Positions 25,699 to 40,306 of a stretch of DNA of 64,000 nt are shown here, piece by piece. The position numbers and the translations under genes are program-made. Every line of letters begins with the position of its first letter. Positions within the stretch are counted from its first letter, which is position 1. Below the pieces are notes generated by a model. It had not been told where the DNA came from, made no database searches, and saw only the letters and a list, made by a program, of their open reading frames with translations. Source of the stretch: Auanema rhodensis (Eukaryota > Nematoda > Chromadorea > Rhabditida > Rhabditidae); assembly GCA_964057225.1 (NCBI GenBank), contig CAXKVF010000073.1:1054001-1118000 (forward strand), in the 5' to 3' direction.

Positions 25699-27634
25699 GA
25701 AGCAATATCAATAAAAATTTGTTTTTAGACTAATATGGACATGGGGAATCTAATTTTGAAAACCGCATCTCTTCATCTTTCACGTGAAGCGAGTTACATA
25801 CCAAGTGCACATCAAGTGTACATTTAATTAGCATAAATTAAAGTTCACGTAAATTTCAAAGTCATGGTTACCATGCACCAATATCAATAAAAATTTGTTT
25901 TTAGACTAATATGGACATGGGGAATCTAATTTTGAAAACCGCATCTCTTTATCTTTCACGTGAAGCGAGTTACATACCAAGTGCACATCACGTGTACATT
26001 TAATTAGCATAAATTAAAGTTCACGTAAATTTCAAAGTCATGGTTACCATGAAGCAATATCAATAAAAATTTGTTTTTAGACTAATATGGACATGGGGAA
26101 TCTAATTTTGAAAACCGCATCTCTTTATCTTTCACGTGAAGCGAGTTACATACCAAGTGCACATCACGTGTACATTTAATTAGCATAAATTAAAGTTCAC
26201 GTAAATTTCAAAGTCATGGTTACCATGAAGCAATATCAATAAAAATTTGTTTTTAGACTAATATGGACATGGGGAATCTAATTTTGAAAACCGCATCTCT
26301 TTATCTTTCACGTGAAGCGAGTTACATACCAAGTGCACATCACGTGTACATTTAATTAGCATAAATTAAAGTTCACGTAAATTTCAAAGTCATGGTTACC
26401 ATGAAGCAATATCAATAAAAATTTGTTTTTAGACTAATATGGACATGGGGAATCTAATTTTGAAAACCGCATCTCTTTATCTTTCACGTGAAGCGAGTTA
26501 CATACCAAGTGCACATCACGTGTACATTTAATTAGCATAAATTAAAGTTCACGTAAATTTCAAAGTCATGGTTACCATGAAGCAATATCAATAAAAATTT
26601 GTTTTTAGACTAATATGGACATGGGGAATCTAATTTTGAAAACCGCATCTCTTTATCTTTCACGTGAAGCGAGTTACATACCAAGTGCACATCACGTGTA
26701 CATTTAATTAGCATAAATTAAAGTTCACGTAAATTTCAAAGTCATGGTTACCATGAACCAATATCAATAAAAATTTGTTTTTAGACTAATATGGACATGG
26801 GGAATCTAATTTTGAAAACCGCATCTCTTTATCTTTCACGTGAAGCGAGTTACATATCAAGTGCACATCACGTGTACATTTAATTAGCATAAATTAAAGT
26901 TCACGTAAATTTCAAAGTCATGGTTACCATGAAGCAATATCAATAAAAATTTGTTTTTAGACTAATATGGACATGGGGAATCTAATTTTGAAAACCGCAT
27001 CTCTTCATCTTTCACGTGAAGCGAGTTACATACCAAGTGCACATCAAGTGTACATTTAATTAGCATAAATTAAAGTTCACGTAAATTTCAAAGTCATGGT
27101 TACCATGCACCAATATCAATAAAAATTTGTTTTTAGACTAATATGGACATGGGGAATCTAATTTTGAAAACCGCATCTCTTTATCTTTCACGTGAAGCGA
27201 GTTACATACCAAGTGCACATCACGTGTACATTTAATTAGCATAAATTAAAGTTCACGTAAATTTCAAAGTCATGGTTACCATGAAGCAATATCAATAAAA
27301 ATTTGTTTTTAGACTAATATGGACATGGGGAATCTAATTTTGAAAACCGCATCTCTTTATCTTTCACGTGAAGCGAGTTACATACCAAGTGCACATCACG
27401 TGTACATTTAATTAGCATAAATTAAAGTTCACGTAAATTTCAAAGTCATGGTTACCATGAACCAATATCAATAAAAATTTGTTTTTAGACTAATATGGAC
27501 ATGGGGAATCTAATTTTGAAAACCGCATCTCTTTATCTTTCACGTGAAGCGAGTTACATATCAAGTGCACATCACGTGTACATTTAATTAGCATAAATTA
27601 AAGTTCACGTAAATTTCAAAGTCATGGTTACCAT
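25699..27634. repeat. Four-monomer cassette, once expanded to seven
   Basis: The cassette is gaagc with c76 and a117, then gcacc, then gaagc, then gaacc with t103 (catatcaag). The form 26931-27634 has four units. The form 25699-26930 has seven, because the third unit is present four times in a row (26051, 26227, 26403, 26579). t103 recurs at 26857 and 27561, and a117 at 25815 and 27047. The same order reappears at 37315, 39075 and, in altered form, 48402. Confidence 0.9.
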
Positions 27635-30600
27635 GAACCAATATCAATAAAAATTTGTTTTTAGACTAATATGGACATGGGCAATCTAATTTTGAAAACC
27701 GCATCTCTTTATCTTTCACGTGAAGCGAGTTACATACCAAGTGCACATCACGTGTACATTTAATTAGCATAAATTAAAGTTCACGTAAATTTCAAAGTCA
27801 TGGTTACCATGCACCAATATCAATAAAAATTTGTTTTTAGACTAATATGGACATGAGGAATCTAATTTTGAAAACCGCATCTCTTTATCTTTCACGTGAA
27901 GCGAGTTACATACCAAGTGCACATCACGTGTACATTTAATTAGCATAAATTAAAGTTCACGTAAATTTCAAAGTCATGGTTACCATGCACCAATATCAAT
28001 AAAAATTTGTTTTTAGACTAATATGGACATGGGGAATCTAATTTTGAAAACCGCATCTCTTCATCTTTCACGTGAAGCGAGTTACATACCAAGTGCACAT
28101 CACGTGTACATTTAATTAGCATAAATTAAAGTTCACGTAAATTTCAAAGTCATGGTTACCATGAACCAATATCAATAAAAATTTGTTTTTAGACTAATAT
28201 GGACATGGGAAATCTAATTTTGAAAACCGCATCTCTTTATCTTTCACGTAAAGCGAGTTACATACCAAGTGCACATCACGTGTACATTTAATTAGCATAA
28301 ATTAAAGTTCACGTAAATTTCAAAGTCATGGTTACCATGCACCAATATCAATAAAAATTTGTTTTTAGACTAATATGGACATGGGGAATCTAATTTTGAA
28401 AACCGCATCTCTTTATCTTTCACGTGAAGCGAGTTACATACCAAGTGCACATCACGTGTACATTTAATTAGCATAAATTAAAGTTCACGTAAATTTCAAA
28501 GTCATGGTTACCATGCACCAATATCAATAAAAATTTGTTTTTAGACTAATATGGACATGGGGAATCTAATTTTGAAAACCGCATCTCTTTATCTTTCACG
28601 TGAAGCGAGTTACATACCAAGTGCACATCACGTGTACATTTAATTAGCATAAATTAAAGTTCACGTAAATTTCAAAGTCATGGTTACCATGAACCAATAT
28701 CAATAAAAATTTGTTTTTAGACTAATATGGACATGGGGAATCTACTTTTGAAAACCGCATCTCTTTATCTTTCACGTGAAGCGAGTTACATACCAAGTGC
28801 ACATCACGTGTACATTTGATTAGCATAAATTAAAGTTCACGTAAATTTCAAAGTCATGGTTACCATGAACCAATATCAATAAAAATTTGTTTTTAGACTA
28901 ATATGGATATGGGGAATCTAATTTTGAAAACCGCATCTCTTTATCTTTCACGTGAAGCGAGATACATACCAAGTGCACATCACGTGTACATTTAATTAGC
29001 ATAAATTAAAGTTCACGTAAATTTCAAAGTCATGGTTACCATGAACCAATATCAATTAAAATTTGTTTTTAGACTAATATGGACATGGGCAATCTAATTG
29101 TGAAAACCGCATCTCTTTATCTTTCACGTGAAGCGAGTTACATACCAAGTGCACATCACGTGTACATTTAATTAGCATAAATTAAAGTTCACGTAAATTT
29201 CAAAGTCATGGTTACCATGCACCAATATCAATAAAAATTTGTTTTTAGACTAATATAGACATGGGGAATCTAATTTTGAAAACCGCATCTCTTTATCTTT
29301 CACGTGAAGCGAGTTACATACCAAGTGCACATCACGTGTACATTTAATTAGCATAAATTAAAGTTCACGTAAATTTCAAAGTCATGGTTACCATGAACCA
29401 ATATCAATTAAAATTTGTTTTTAGACTAATATGGACATGGGCAATCTAATTTTGAAAACCGCATCTCTTTATCTTTCACGTGAAGCGAGTTACATACCAA
29501 GTGCACATCACGTGTACATTTAATTAGCATAAATTAAAGTTCACGTAAATTTCAAAGTCATGGTTACCATGCACCAATATCAATAAAAATTTGTTTTTAG
29601 ACTAATATGGACATGAGGAATCTAATTTTGAAAACCGCATCTCTTCATCTTTCACGTGAAGCGAGTTACATACCAAGTGCACATCACGTCTAAATTTAAT
29701 TAGCATAAATTAAAGTTCACGAAAATTTCAAAGTCATGGTTACCATGAACCAATATCAATAAAAATTTGTTTTTAGACTAATATGGATATGGGCAATCTA
29801 ATTTTGAAAACCGCATCTCTTTATCTTTCACGTGAAGCGAGTTACATACCAAGTGCACATCACGTGTACATTTAATTAGCATAAATTAAAGTTCACGTAA
29901 ATTTCAAAGTCATGGTTACCATGCACCAATATCAATAAAAATTTGTTTTTAGACTAATATGGACATGGGGAATCTAATTTTGAAAACCGCATCTCTTCAT
30001 CTTTCACGTGAAGCGAGTTACATACCAAGTGCACATCACGTGTACATTTAATTAGCATAAATTAAAGTTCACGTAAATTTCAAAGTCATGGTTACCATGA
30101 ACCAATATCAATAAAAATTTGTTTTTAGACTAATATGGACATGGGGAATCTAATTTTGAAAACCGCATCTCTTTATCTTTCACGTGAAGCGAGTTACATA
30201 CCAAGTGCACATCACGTGTACATTTAATTAGCATAAATTAAAGTTCACGTAAATTTCAAAGTCATGGTTACCATGCACCAATATCAATAAAAATTTGTTT
30301 TTAGACTAATATGGACATGGGGAATCTAATTTTGAAAACCGCATCTCTTCATCTTTCACGTGAAGCGAGTTACATACCAAGTGCACATCACGTGTACATT
30401 TAATTAGCATAAATTAAAGTTCACGAAAATTTCAAAGTCATGGTTACCATGAACCAATATCAATAAAAATTTGTTTTTAGACTAATATGGACATGGGGAA
30501 TCTAATTTTGAAAACCGCATCTCTTTATCTTTCACGTGAAGCGAGTTACATACCAAGTGCACATCACGTGTACATTTAATTAGCATAAATTAAAGTTCAC

Positions 30601-31330
30601 GTAAATTTCAAAGTCATGGTTACCATGCACCAATATCAATAAAAATTTGTTTTTAGACTAATATGGACATGGGGAATCTAATTTTGAAAACCGCATCTCT
30701 TCATCTTTCACGTGAAGCGAGTTACATACCAAGTGCACATCACGTGTACATTTAATTAGCATAAATTAAAGTTCACGTAAATTTCAAAGTCATGGTTACC
30801 ATGAACCAATATCAATAAAAATTTGTTTTTAGACTAATATGGACATGGGGAATCTAATTTTGAAAACCGCATCTCTTTATCTTTCACGTGAAGCGAGTTA
30901 CATACCAAGTGCCCATCACGTGTACATTTAATTAGCATAAATTAAAGTTCACGTAAATTTCAAAGTCATGGTTACCATGAACCAATATCAATAAAAATTT
31001 GTTTTTAAACTAATATGGACATGGGGAATCTAATTTTGTAAACCGCATCTCTTTATCTTTCACGTGAAGCGAGTTACATACCAAGTGCAGATCACGTGTA
31101 CATTTAATTAGCATAAATTAAAGTTCACGTAAATTTCAAAGTCATGGTTACCATGAACCAATATCAATAAAAATTTGTTTTTAGACTAATATGGACATGG
31201 GGAATCTAATTTTGAAAACCGCATCTCTTTATCTTTCACGTGAAGCGAGTTACATACCAAGTGCCCATCACGTGTACATTTAATTAGCATAAATTAAAGT
31301 TCACGTAAATTTCAAAGTCATGGTTACCAT
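27635..31330. repeat. Mixed monomers, 21 units
   Basis: Variants found elsewhere occur here in new combinations: c48, a46, a88 (28250), c55 (28691 unit), t42, t15+c48+g58 (29043 unit), a39 (29219 unit) and a hybrid unit at 29571. From about 29923 gcacc/c76 units alternate with gaacc units, a dimer-like pattern. No long pitch is clear by eye. Confidence 0.8.
29571..29746. repeat. Hybrid monomer
   Basis: One 176-bp unit combines a46 (gagg) at its left with c76, c120, a123 and a152 at its right. Elsewhere (24643/24819, 40307/40483, 56302/56478) these two sets sit on two adjacent units. The hybrid is what an in-register exchange between neighbours, with loss of one whole monomer, would leave; the junction would lie between positions 46 and 76. 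Confidence 0.8.
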
Positions 31331-34300
31331 GCACCAATATCAATAAAAATTTGTTTCTAAACTAATATGGATATGGGGAATCTAATTTTGAAAACCGCAT
31401 CTCTTTATCTTTCACGTGAAGCGAGTTACATACCAAGTGCACATCACGTGTACATTTAATTAGCATAAATTAAAGTTCACGTAAATTTCAAAGTCATGGT
31501 TACCATGCACCAATATCGATAAAAATTTGTTTTTAGACTAATATGGACATGGGGAATCTAATTTTGAAAACCGCATCTCTTTATCTTTCACGTGAAGCGA
31601 GTTACATACCAAGTGCACATCACGTGTACATTTAATCAGCATAAATTAAAGTTCACGTAAATTTCAAAGTCATGGTTACCATGAACCAATATCAATAAAA
31701 ATTTGTTTTTAGACTAATATGGACATGGGGAATCTAATTTTGAAAACCGCATCTCTTTATCTTTCACGTGAAGCGAGTTACATACCAAGTGCACATCACG
31801 TGTACATTTAATTAGCATAAATTAAAGTTCACGTAAATTTCAAAGTCATGGTTACCATGAACCAATATCAATAAAAATTTGTTTTTAGACTAATATGGAC
31901 ATGGGGAATCTAATTTTGAAAACCGCATCTCTTTATCTTTCACGTGAAGCGAGTTACATACCAAGTGCCCATCACGTGTACATTTAATTAGCATAAATTA
32001 AAGTTCACGTAAATTTCAAAGTCATGGTTACCATGCACCAATATCAATAAAAATTTGTTTTTAGACTAATATGGACATGGGGAATCTAATTTTGAAAACC
32101 GCATCTCGTTATCTTTCACGTGAAGCGAGTTACATACCAAGTGCACATCACGTGTACATTTAATTAGCATAAATTAAAGTTCACGTAAATTTCAAAGTCA
32201 TGGTTACCATGCACCAATATCAATAAAAATTTGTTTTTAGACTAATATGGACATGGGGAATCTAATTTTGAAAACCGCATCTCTTTATCTTTCACGTGAA
32301 GCGAGTTACATACCAAGTGCACATCACGTGTACATTTAATTAGCATAAATTAAAGTTCACGTAAGTTTCAAAGTCATGGTTACCATGCACCAATATCAAT
32401 AAAAATTTGTTTTTAGACTAATATGGACATGGGGAATCTAATTTTGAAAACCGCATCTCTTTATCTTTCACGTGAAGCGAGTTACATACCAAGTGCACAT
32501 CACGTGTACATTTAATTAGCATAAATTAAAGTTCACGTAAATTTCAAAGTCATGGTTACCATGAACCAATATCAATAAAAATTTGTTTTTAGACTAATAT
32601 GGACATGGGGAATCTAATTTTGAAAACCGCATCTCTTTATCTTTCACGTGAAGCGAGTTACATACCAAGTGCACATCACGTGTACATTTAATTAGCATAA
32701 ATTAAAGTTCACGTAAATTTCAAAGTCATGGTTACCATGCACCAATATCAATAAAAATTTGTTTTTAAACTAATATGGATATGGGGAATCTAATTTTGAA
32801 AACCGCATCTCTTTATCTTTCACGTGAAGCGAGTTACATACCAAGTGCACATCACGTGTACATTTAATTAGCATAAATTAAAGTTCACGTAAATTTCAAA
32901 GTCATGGTTACCATGCACCAATATCGATAAAAATTTGTTTTTAGACTAATATGGACATGGGGAATCTAATTTTGAAAACCGCATCTCTTTATCTTTCACG
33001 TGAAGCGAGTTACATACCAAGTGCACATCACGTGTACATTTAATTAGCATAAATTAAAGTTCACGTAAATTTCAAAGTCATGGTTACCATGAACCAATAT
33101 CAATAAAAATTTGTTTTTAGACTAATATGGACATGGGGAATCTAATTTTGAAAACCGCATCTCTTTATCTTTCACGTGAAGCGAGTTACATACCAAGTGC
33201 ACATCACGTGTACATTTAATTAGCATAAATTAAAGTTCACGTAAATTTCAAAGTCATGGTTACCATGCACCAATATCAATAAAAATTTGTTTTTAAACTA
33301 ATATGGATATGGGGAATCTAATTTTGAAAACCGCATCTCTTTATCTTTCACGTGAAGCGAGTTACATACCAAGTGCACATCACGTGTACATTTAATTAGC
33401 ATAAATTAAAGTTCACGTAAATTTCAAAGTCATGGTTACCATGCACCAATATCGATAAAAATTTGTTTTTAGACTAATATGGACATGGGGAATCTAATTT
33501 TGAAAACCGCATCTCTTTATCTTTCACGTGAAGCGAGTTACATACCAAGTGCACATCACGTGTACATTTAATTAGCATAAATTAAAGTTCACGTAAATTT
33601 CAAAGTCATGGTTACCATGAACCAATATCAATAAAAATTTGTTTTTAGACTAATATGGACATGGGGAATCTAATTTTGAAAACCGCATCTCTTTATCTTT
33701 CACGTGAAGCGAGTTACATACCAAGTGCACATCACGTGTACATTTAATTAGCATAAATTAAAGTTCACGTAAATTTCAAAGTCATGGTTACCATGAACCA
33801 ATATCAATAAAAATTTGTTTTTAGACTAATATGGACATGGGGAATCTAATTTTGAAAACCGCATCTCTTTATCTTTCACGTGAAGCGAGTTACCTACCAA
33901 GTGCCCATCACGTGTACATTTAATTAGCATAAATTAAAGTTCACGTAAATTTCAAAGTCATGGTTACCATGCACCAATATCAATAAAAATTTGTTTTTAG
34001 ACTAATATGGACATGGGGAATCTAATTTTAAAAACCGCATCTCGTTATCTTTCACGTGAAGCGAGTTACATACCAAGTGCACATCACGTGTACATTTAAT
34101 TAGCATAAATTAAAGTTCACGTAAATTTCAAAGTCATGGTTACCATGCACCAATATCAATAAAAATTTGTTTTTAGACTAATATGGACATGGGGAATCTA
34201 ATTTTGAAAACCGCATCTCTTTATCTTTCACGTGAAGCGAGTTACATACCAAGTGCACATCACGTGTACATTTAATTAGCATAAATTAAAGTTCACGTAA

Positions 34301-36082
34301 ATTTCAAAGTCATGGTTACCATGCACCAATATCAATAAAAATTTGTTTTTAAACTAATATGGATATGGGGAATCTAATTTTGAAAACCGCATCTCTTTAT
34401 CTTTCACGTGAAGCGAGTTACATACCAAGTGCACATCACGTGTACATTTAATTAGCATAAATTAAAGTTCACGTAAATTTCAAAGTCATGGTTACCATGC
34501 ACCAATATCGATAAAAATTTGTTTTTAGACTAATATGGACATGGGGAATCTAATTTTGAAAACCGCATCTCTTTATCTTTCACGTGAAGCGAGTTACATA
34601 CCAAGTGCACATCACGTGTACATTTAATTAGCATAAATTAAAGTTCACGTAAATTTCAAAGTCATGGTTACCATGAACCAATATCAATAAAAATTTGTTT
34701 TTAGACTAATATGGACATGGGGAATCTAATTTTGAAAACCGCATCTCTTTATCTTTCACGTGAAGCGAGTTACATACCAAGTGCCCATCACGTGTACATT
34801 TAATTAGCATAAATTAAAGTTCACGTAAATTTCAAAGTCATGGTTACCATGCACCAATATCAATAAAAATTTGTTTTTAGACTAATATGGACATGGGGAA
34901 TCTAATTTTGAAAACCGCATCTCTTTATCTTTCACGTGAAGCGAGTTACATACCAAGTGCCCATCACGTGTACATTTAATTAGCATAAATTAAAGTTCAC
35001 GTAAATTTTAAAGTCATGGTTACCATGCACCAATATCAATAAAAATTTGTTTTTAGACTAATATGGACATGGGGAATCTAATTTTGAAAACCGCATCTCG
35101 TTATCTTTCACGTGAAGCGAGTTACATACCAAGTGCACATCACGTGTACATTTAATTAGCATAAATTAAAGTTCACGTAAATTTCAAAGTCATGGTTACC
35201 ATGCACCAATATCAATAAAAATTTGTTTTTAGACTAATATGGACATGGGGAATCTAATTTTGAAAACCGCATCTCTTTATCTTTCACGTGAAGCGAGTTA
35301 CATACCAAGTGCACATCACGTGTACATTTAATTAGCATAAATTAAAGTTCACGTAAATTTCAAAGTCATGGTTACCATGCACCAATATCAATAAAAATTT
35401 GTTTTTAAACTAATATGGATATGGGGAATCTAATTTTGAAAACCGCATCTCTTTATCTTTCACGTGAAGCGAGTTACATACCAAGTGCACATCACGTGTA
35501 CATTTAATTAGCATAAATTAAAGTTCACGTAAATTTCAAAGTCATGGTTACCATGCACCAATATCGATAAAAATTTGTTTTTAGACTAATATGGACATGG
35601 GGAATCTAATTTTGAAAACCGCATCTCTTTATCTTTCACGTGAAGCGAGTTACATACCAAGTGCACATCACGTGTACATTTAATTAGCATAAATTAAAGT
35701 TCACGTAAATTTCAAAGTCATGGTTACCATGAACCAATATCAATAAAAATTTGTTTTTAGACTAATATGGACATGGGGAATCTAATTTTGAAAACCGCAT
35801 CTCTTTATCTTTCACGTGAAGCGAGTTACATACCAAGTGCACATCACGTGTACATTTAATTAGCATAAATTAAAGTTCACGTAAATTTCAAAGTCATGGT
35901 TACCATGAACCAATATCGATAAAAATTTGTTTTTAGACTAATATGGACATGGGGAATCTAATTTTGGAAACCGCATCTCTTTATCTTTCACGTGAAGCGA
36001 GTTACATACCAAGTGCACATCACGTGTACATTTAATTAGCATAAATTAAAGTTCACGTAAATTTCAAAGTCATGGTTACCAT
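31331..36082. repeat. Six-monomer higher-order family
   Basis: The basic order is a30+t42 (ttttaaac, ggatat), then g12 (atcgat), then gaacc, then a unit with c111 (gcccatc), then g74 (ctcgtt), then a plain gcacc unit. Series start at 31331 (expanded to eight), 32739 (shortened to three), 33267 (six), 34323 (six) and 35379 (partial). The a30 base recurs at 32768, 33296, 34352 and 35408, and g74 at 32108, 34044 and 35100. The 1056-bp pitch is exact for the last three series. Confidence 0.9.
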
Positions 36083-37138
36083 GAACCAATATCAATAAAA
36101 ATTTGTTTTTAGACTAATATGGACATGGGGAATCTAATTTTGAAAACCGCATCTCTTTATCTTTCACGTGAAGCGAGTTACATACCAAGTGCACATCACG
36201 TGTACATTTAATTAGCATAAATTAAAGTTCACGAAAATTTCAAAGTCATGGTTACCATGCACCAATATCAATAAAAATTTGTTTTTAGACTAATATGGAC
36301 ATGGGGAATCTAATTTTGAAAACCGCATCTCTTCATCTTTCACGTGAAGCGAGTTACATACCAAGTGCACATCACGTCTAAATTTAATTAGCATAAATTA
36401 AAGTTCACGAAAATTTCAAAGTCATGGTTACCATGAACCAATATCAATAAAAATTTGTTTTTAGACTAATATGGATATGGGCAATCTAATTTTGAAAACC
36501 GCATCTCTTTATCTTTCACGTGAAGCGAGTTACATACCAAGTGCACATCACGTGTACATTTAATTAGCATAAATTAAAGTTCACGTAAATTTCAAAGTCA
36601 TGGTTACCATGCACCAATATCAATAAAAATTTGTTTTTAGACTAATATGGACATGGGAAATCTAATTTTGAAAACCGCATCTCTTCATCTTTCACGTGAA
36701 GCGAGTTACATACCAAGTGCACATCACGTGTACATTTAATTAGCATAAATTAAAGTTCACGTAAATTTCAAAGTCATGGTTACCATGAACCAATATCAAT
36801 AAAAATTTGTTTTTAGACTAATATGGACATGGGGAATCTAATTTTGAAAACCGCATCTCTTTATCTTTCACGTGAAGCGAGTTACATACCAAGTGCACAT
36901 CACGTGTACATTTAATTAGCATAAATTAAAGTTCACGTAAATTTCAAAGTCATGGTTACCATGCACCAATATCAATAAAAATTTGTTTTTAGACTAATAT
37001 GGACATGGGGAATCTAATTTTGAAAACCGCATCTCTTCATCTTTCACGTGAAGCGAGTTACATACCAAGTGCACATCACGTGTACATTTAATTAGCATAA
37101 ATTAAAGTTCACGTAAATTTCAAAGTCATGGTTACCAT
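36083..37138. repeat. Mixed monomers, six units
   Basis: Contains one c76+c120+a152 unit (36259) followed by a t42+c48 unit (36435), the same pairing as at 29571 and 29747. The remaining units are gcacc/c76 or plain gaacc. Nothing else is visible. Confidence 0.8.
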
Positions 37139-40100
37139 GCACCAATATCAATAAAAATTTGTTTTTAGACTAATATGGACATGGGGAATCTAATTTTGAA
37201 AACCGCATCTCTTTATCTTTCACGTGAAGCGAGTTACATACCAAGTGCACATCACGTGTACATTTAATTAGCATAAATTAAAGTTCACGTAAATTTCAAA
37301 GTCATGGTTACCATGAAGCAATATCAATAAAAATTTGTTTTTAGACTAATATGGACATGGGGAATCTAATTTTGAAAACCGCATCTCTTCATCTTTCACG
37401 TGAAGCGAGTTACATACCAAGTGCTCATCAAGTGTACATTTAATTAGCATAAATTAAAGTTCACGTAAATTTCAAAGTCATGGTTACCATGCACCAATAT
37501 CAATAAAAATTTGTTTTTAGACTAATATGGACATGGGGAATCTAATTTTGAAAACCGCATCTCTTTATCTTTCACGTGAAGCGAGTTACATACCAAGTGC
37601 ACATCACGTGTACATTTAATTAGCATAAATTAAAGTTCACGTAAATTTCAAAGTCATGGTTACCATGAAGCAATATCAATAAAAATTTGTTTTTAGACTA
37701 ATATGGACATGGGGAATCTAATTTTAAAAACCGCATCTCTTTATCTTTCACGTGAAGCGAGTTACATACCAAGTGCACATCACGTGTACATTTAATTAGC
37801 ATAAATTAAAGTTCACGTAAATTTCAAAGTCATGGTTACCATGAACCAATATCAATAAAAATTTGTTTTTAGACTAATATGGACATGGGGAATCTAATTT
37901 TGAAAACCGCATCTCTTTATCTTTCACGTGAAGCGAGTTACATATCAAGTGCACATCACGTGTACATTTAATTAGCATAAATTAAAGTTCACGTAAATTT
38001 CAAAGTCATGGTTACCATGCACCAATATCAATAAAAATTTGTTTTTAGACTAATATGGACATGGGGAATCTAATTTTGAAAACCGCATCTCTTTATCTTT
38101 CACGTGAAGCGAGTTACATACCAAGTGCACATCACGTGTACATTTAATTAGCATAAATTAAAGTTCACGTAAATTTCAAAGTCATGGTTACCATGCACCA
38201 ATATCAATAAAAATTTGTTTTTAGACTAATATGGACATGGGGAATCTAATTTTGAAAACCGCATCTCTTCATCTTTCACGTGAAGCGAGTTACATACCAA
38301 GTGCACATCAAGTGTACATTTAATTAGCATAAATTAAAGTTCACGTAAATTTCAAAGTCATGGTTACCATGAACCAATATCAATAAAAATTTGTTTTTAG
38401 ACTAATATGGACATGGGCAATCTAATTTTGAAAACCGCATCTCTTTATCTTTCACGTGAAGCGAGTTACATACCAAGTGCACATCACGTGTACATTTAAT
38501 TAGCATAAATTAAAGTTCACGTAAATTTCAAAGTCATGGTTACCATGCACCAATATCAATAAAAATTTGTTTTTAGACTAATATGGACATGGGGAATCTA
38601 ATTTTGAAAACCGCATCTCTTCATCTTTCACGTGAAGCGAGTTACATACCAAGTGCACATCACGTGTACATTTAATTAGCATAAATTAAAGTTCACGTAA
38701 ATTTCAAAGTCATGGTTACCATGAACCAATATCAATAAAAATTTGTTTTTAGACTAATATGGACATGGGGAATCTAATTTTGAAAACCGCATCTCTTTAT
38801 CTTTCACGTAAAGCGAGTTACATACCAAGTGCACATCACGTGTACATTTAATTAGCATAAATTAAAGTTCACGTAAATTTCAAAGTCATGGTTACCATGC
38901 ACCAATATCAATAAAAATTTGTTTTTAGACTAATATGGACATGGGGAATCTAATTTTGAAAACCGCATCTCTTTATCTTTCACGTGAAGCGAGTTACATA
39001 CCAAGTGCACATCACGTGTACATTTAATTAGCATAAATTAAAGTTCACGTAAATTTCAAAGTCATGGTTACCATGAAGCAATATCAATAAAAATTTGTTT
39101 TTAGACTAATATGGACATGGGGAATCTAATTTTGAAAACCGCATCTCTTCATTTTTCACGTGAAGCGAGTTACATACCAAGTGCTCATCAAGTGTACATT
39201 TAATTAGCATAAATTAAAGTTCACGTAAATTTCAAAGTCATGGTTACCATGCACCAATATCAATAAAAATTTGTTTTTAGACTAATATGGACATGGGGAA
39301 TCTAATTTTGAAAACCGCATCTCTTTATCTTTCACGTGAAGCGAGTTACATACCAAGTGCACATCACGTGTACATTTAATTAGCATAAATTAAAGTTCAC
39401 GTAAATTTCAAAGTCATGGTTACCATGAAGCAATATCAATAAAAATTTGTTTTTAGACTAATATGGACATGGGGAATCTAATTTTGAAAACCGCATCTCT
39501 TTATCTTTCACGTGAAGCGAGTTACATACCAAGTGCACATCACGTGTACATTTAATTAGCATAAATTAAAGTTCACGTAAATTTCAAAGTCATGGTTACC
39601 ATGAACCAATATCAATAAAAATTTGTTTTTAGACTAATATGGACATGGGGAATCTAATTTTGAAAACCGCATCTCTTTATCTTTCACGTGAAGCGAGTTA
39701 CATATCAAGTGCACATCACGTGTACATTTAATTAGCATAAATTAAAGTTCACGTAAATTTCAAAGTCATGGTTACCATGCACGAATATCAATAAAAATTT
39801 GTTTTTAGACTAATATGGACATGGGGAATCTAATTTTGAAAACCGCATCTCTTTATCTTTCACGTGAAGCGAGTTACATACCAAGTGCACATCACGTGTA
39901 CATTTAATTAGCATAAATTAAAGTTCACGTAAATTTCAAAGTCATGGTTACCATGCACCAATATCAATAAAAATTTGTTTTTAGACTAATATGGACATGG
40001 GGAATCTAATTTTGAAAACCGCATCTCTTCATCTTTCACGTGAAGCGAGTTACATACCAAGTGCACATCAAGTGTACATTTAATTAGCATAAATTAAAGT

Positions 40101-40306
40101 TCACGTAAATTTCAAAGTCATGGTTACCATGAACCAATATCAATAAAAATTTGTTTTTAGACTAATATGGACATGGGCAATCTAATTTTGAAAACCGCAT
40201 CTCTTTATCTTTCACGTGAAGCGAGTTACATACCAAGTGCACATCACGTGTACATTTAATTAGCATAAATTAAAGTTCACGTAAATTTCAAAGTCATGGT
40301 TACCAT
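37139..40306. repeat. Ten-monomer (1760-bp) duplication
   Basis: Eight units at 37139-38546 match 38899-40306 at +1760. Verified pairs are t111 with a117 (gctcatcaag, 37425/39185), t103 (37945/39705) and c48 (38418/40178). Units 38547-38898 between them (gcacc with c76, then gaacc with a88) have no match after the second copy. The matched block contains the same four-monomer cassette as 25699-27634. Confidence 0.88.
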
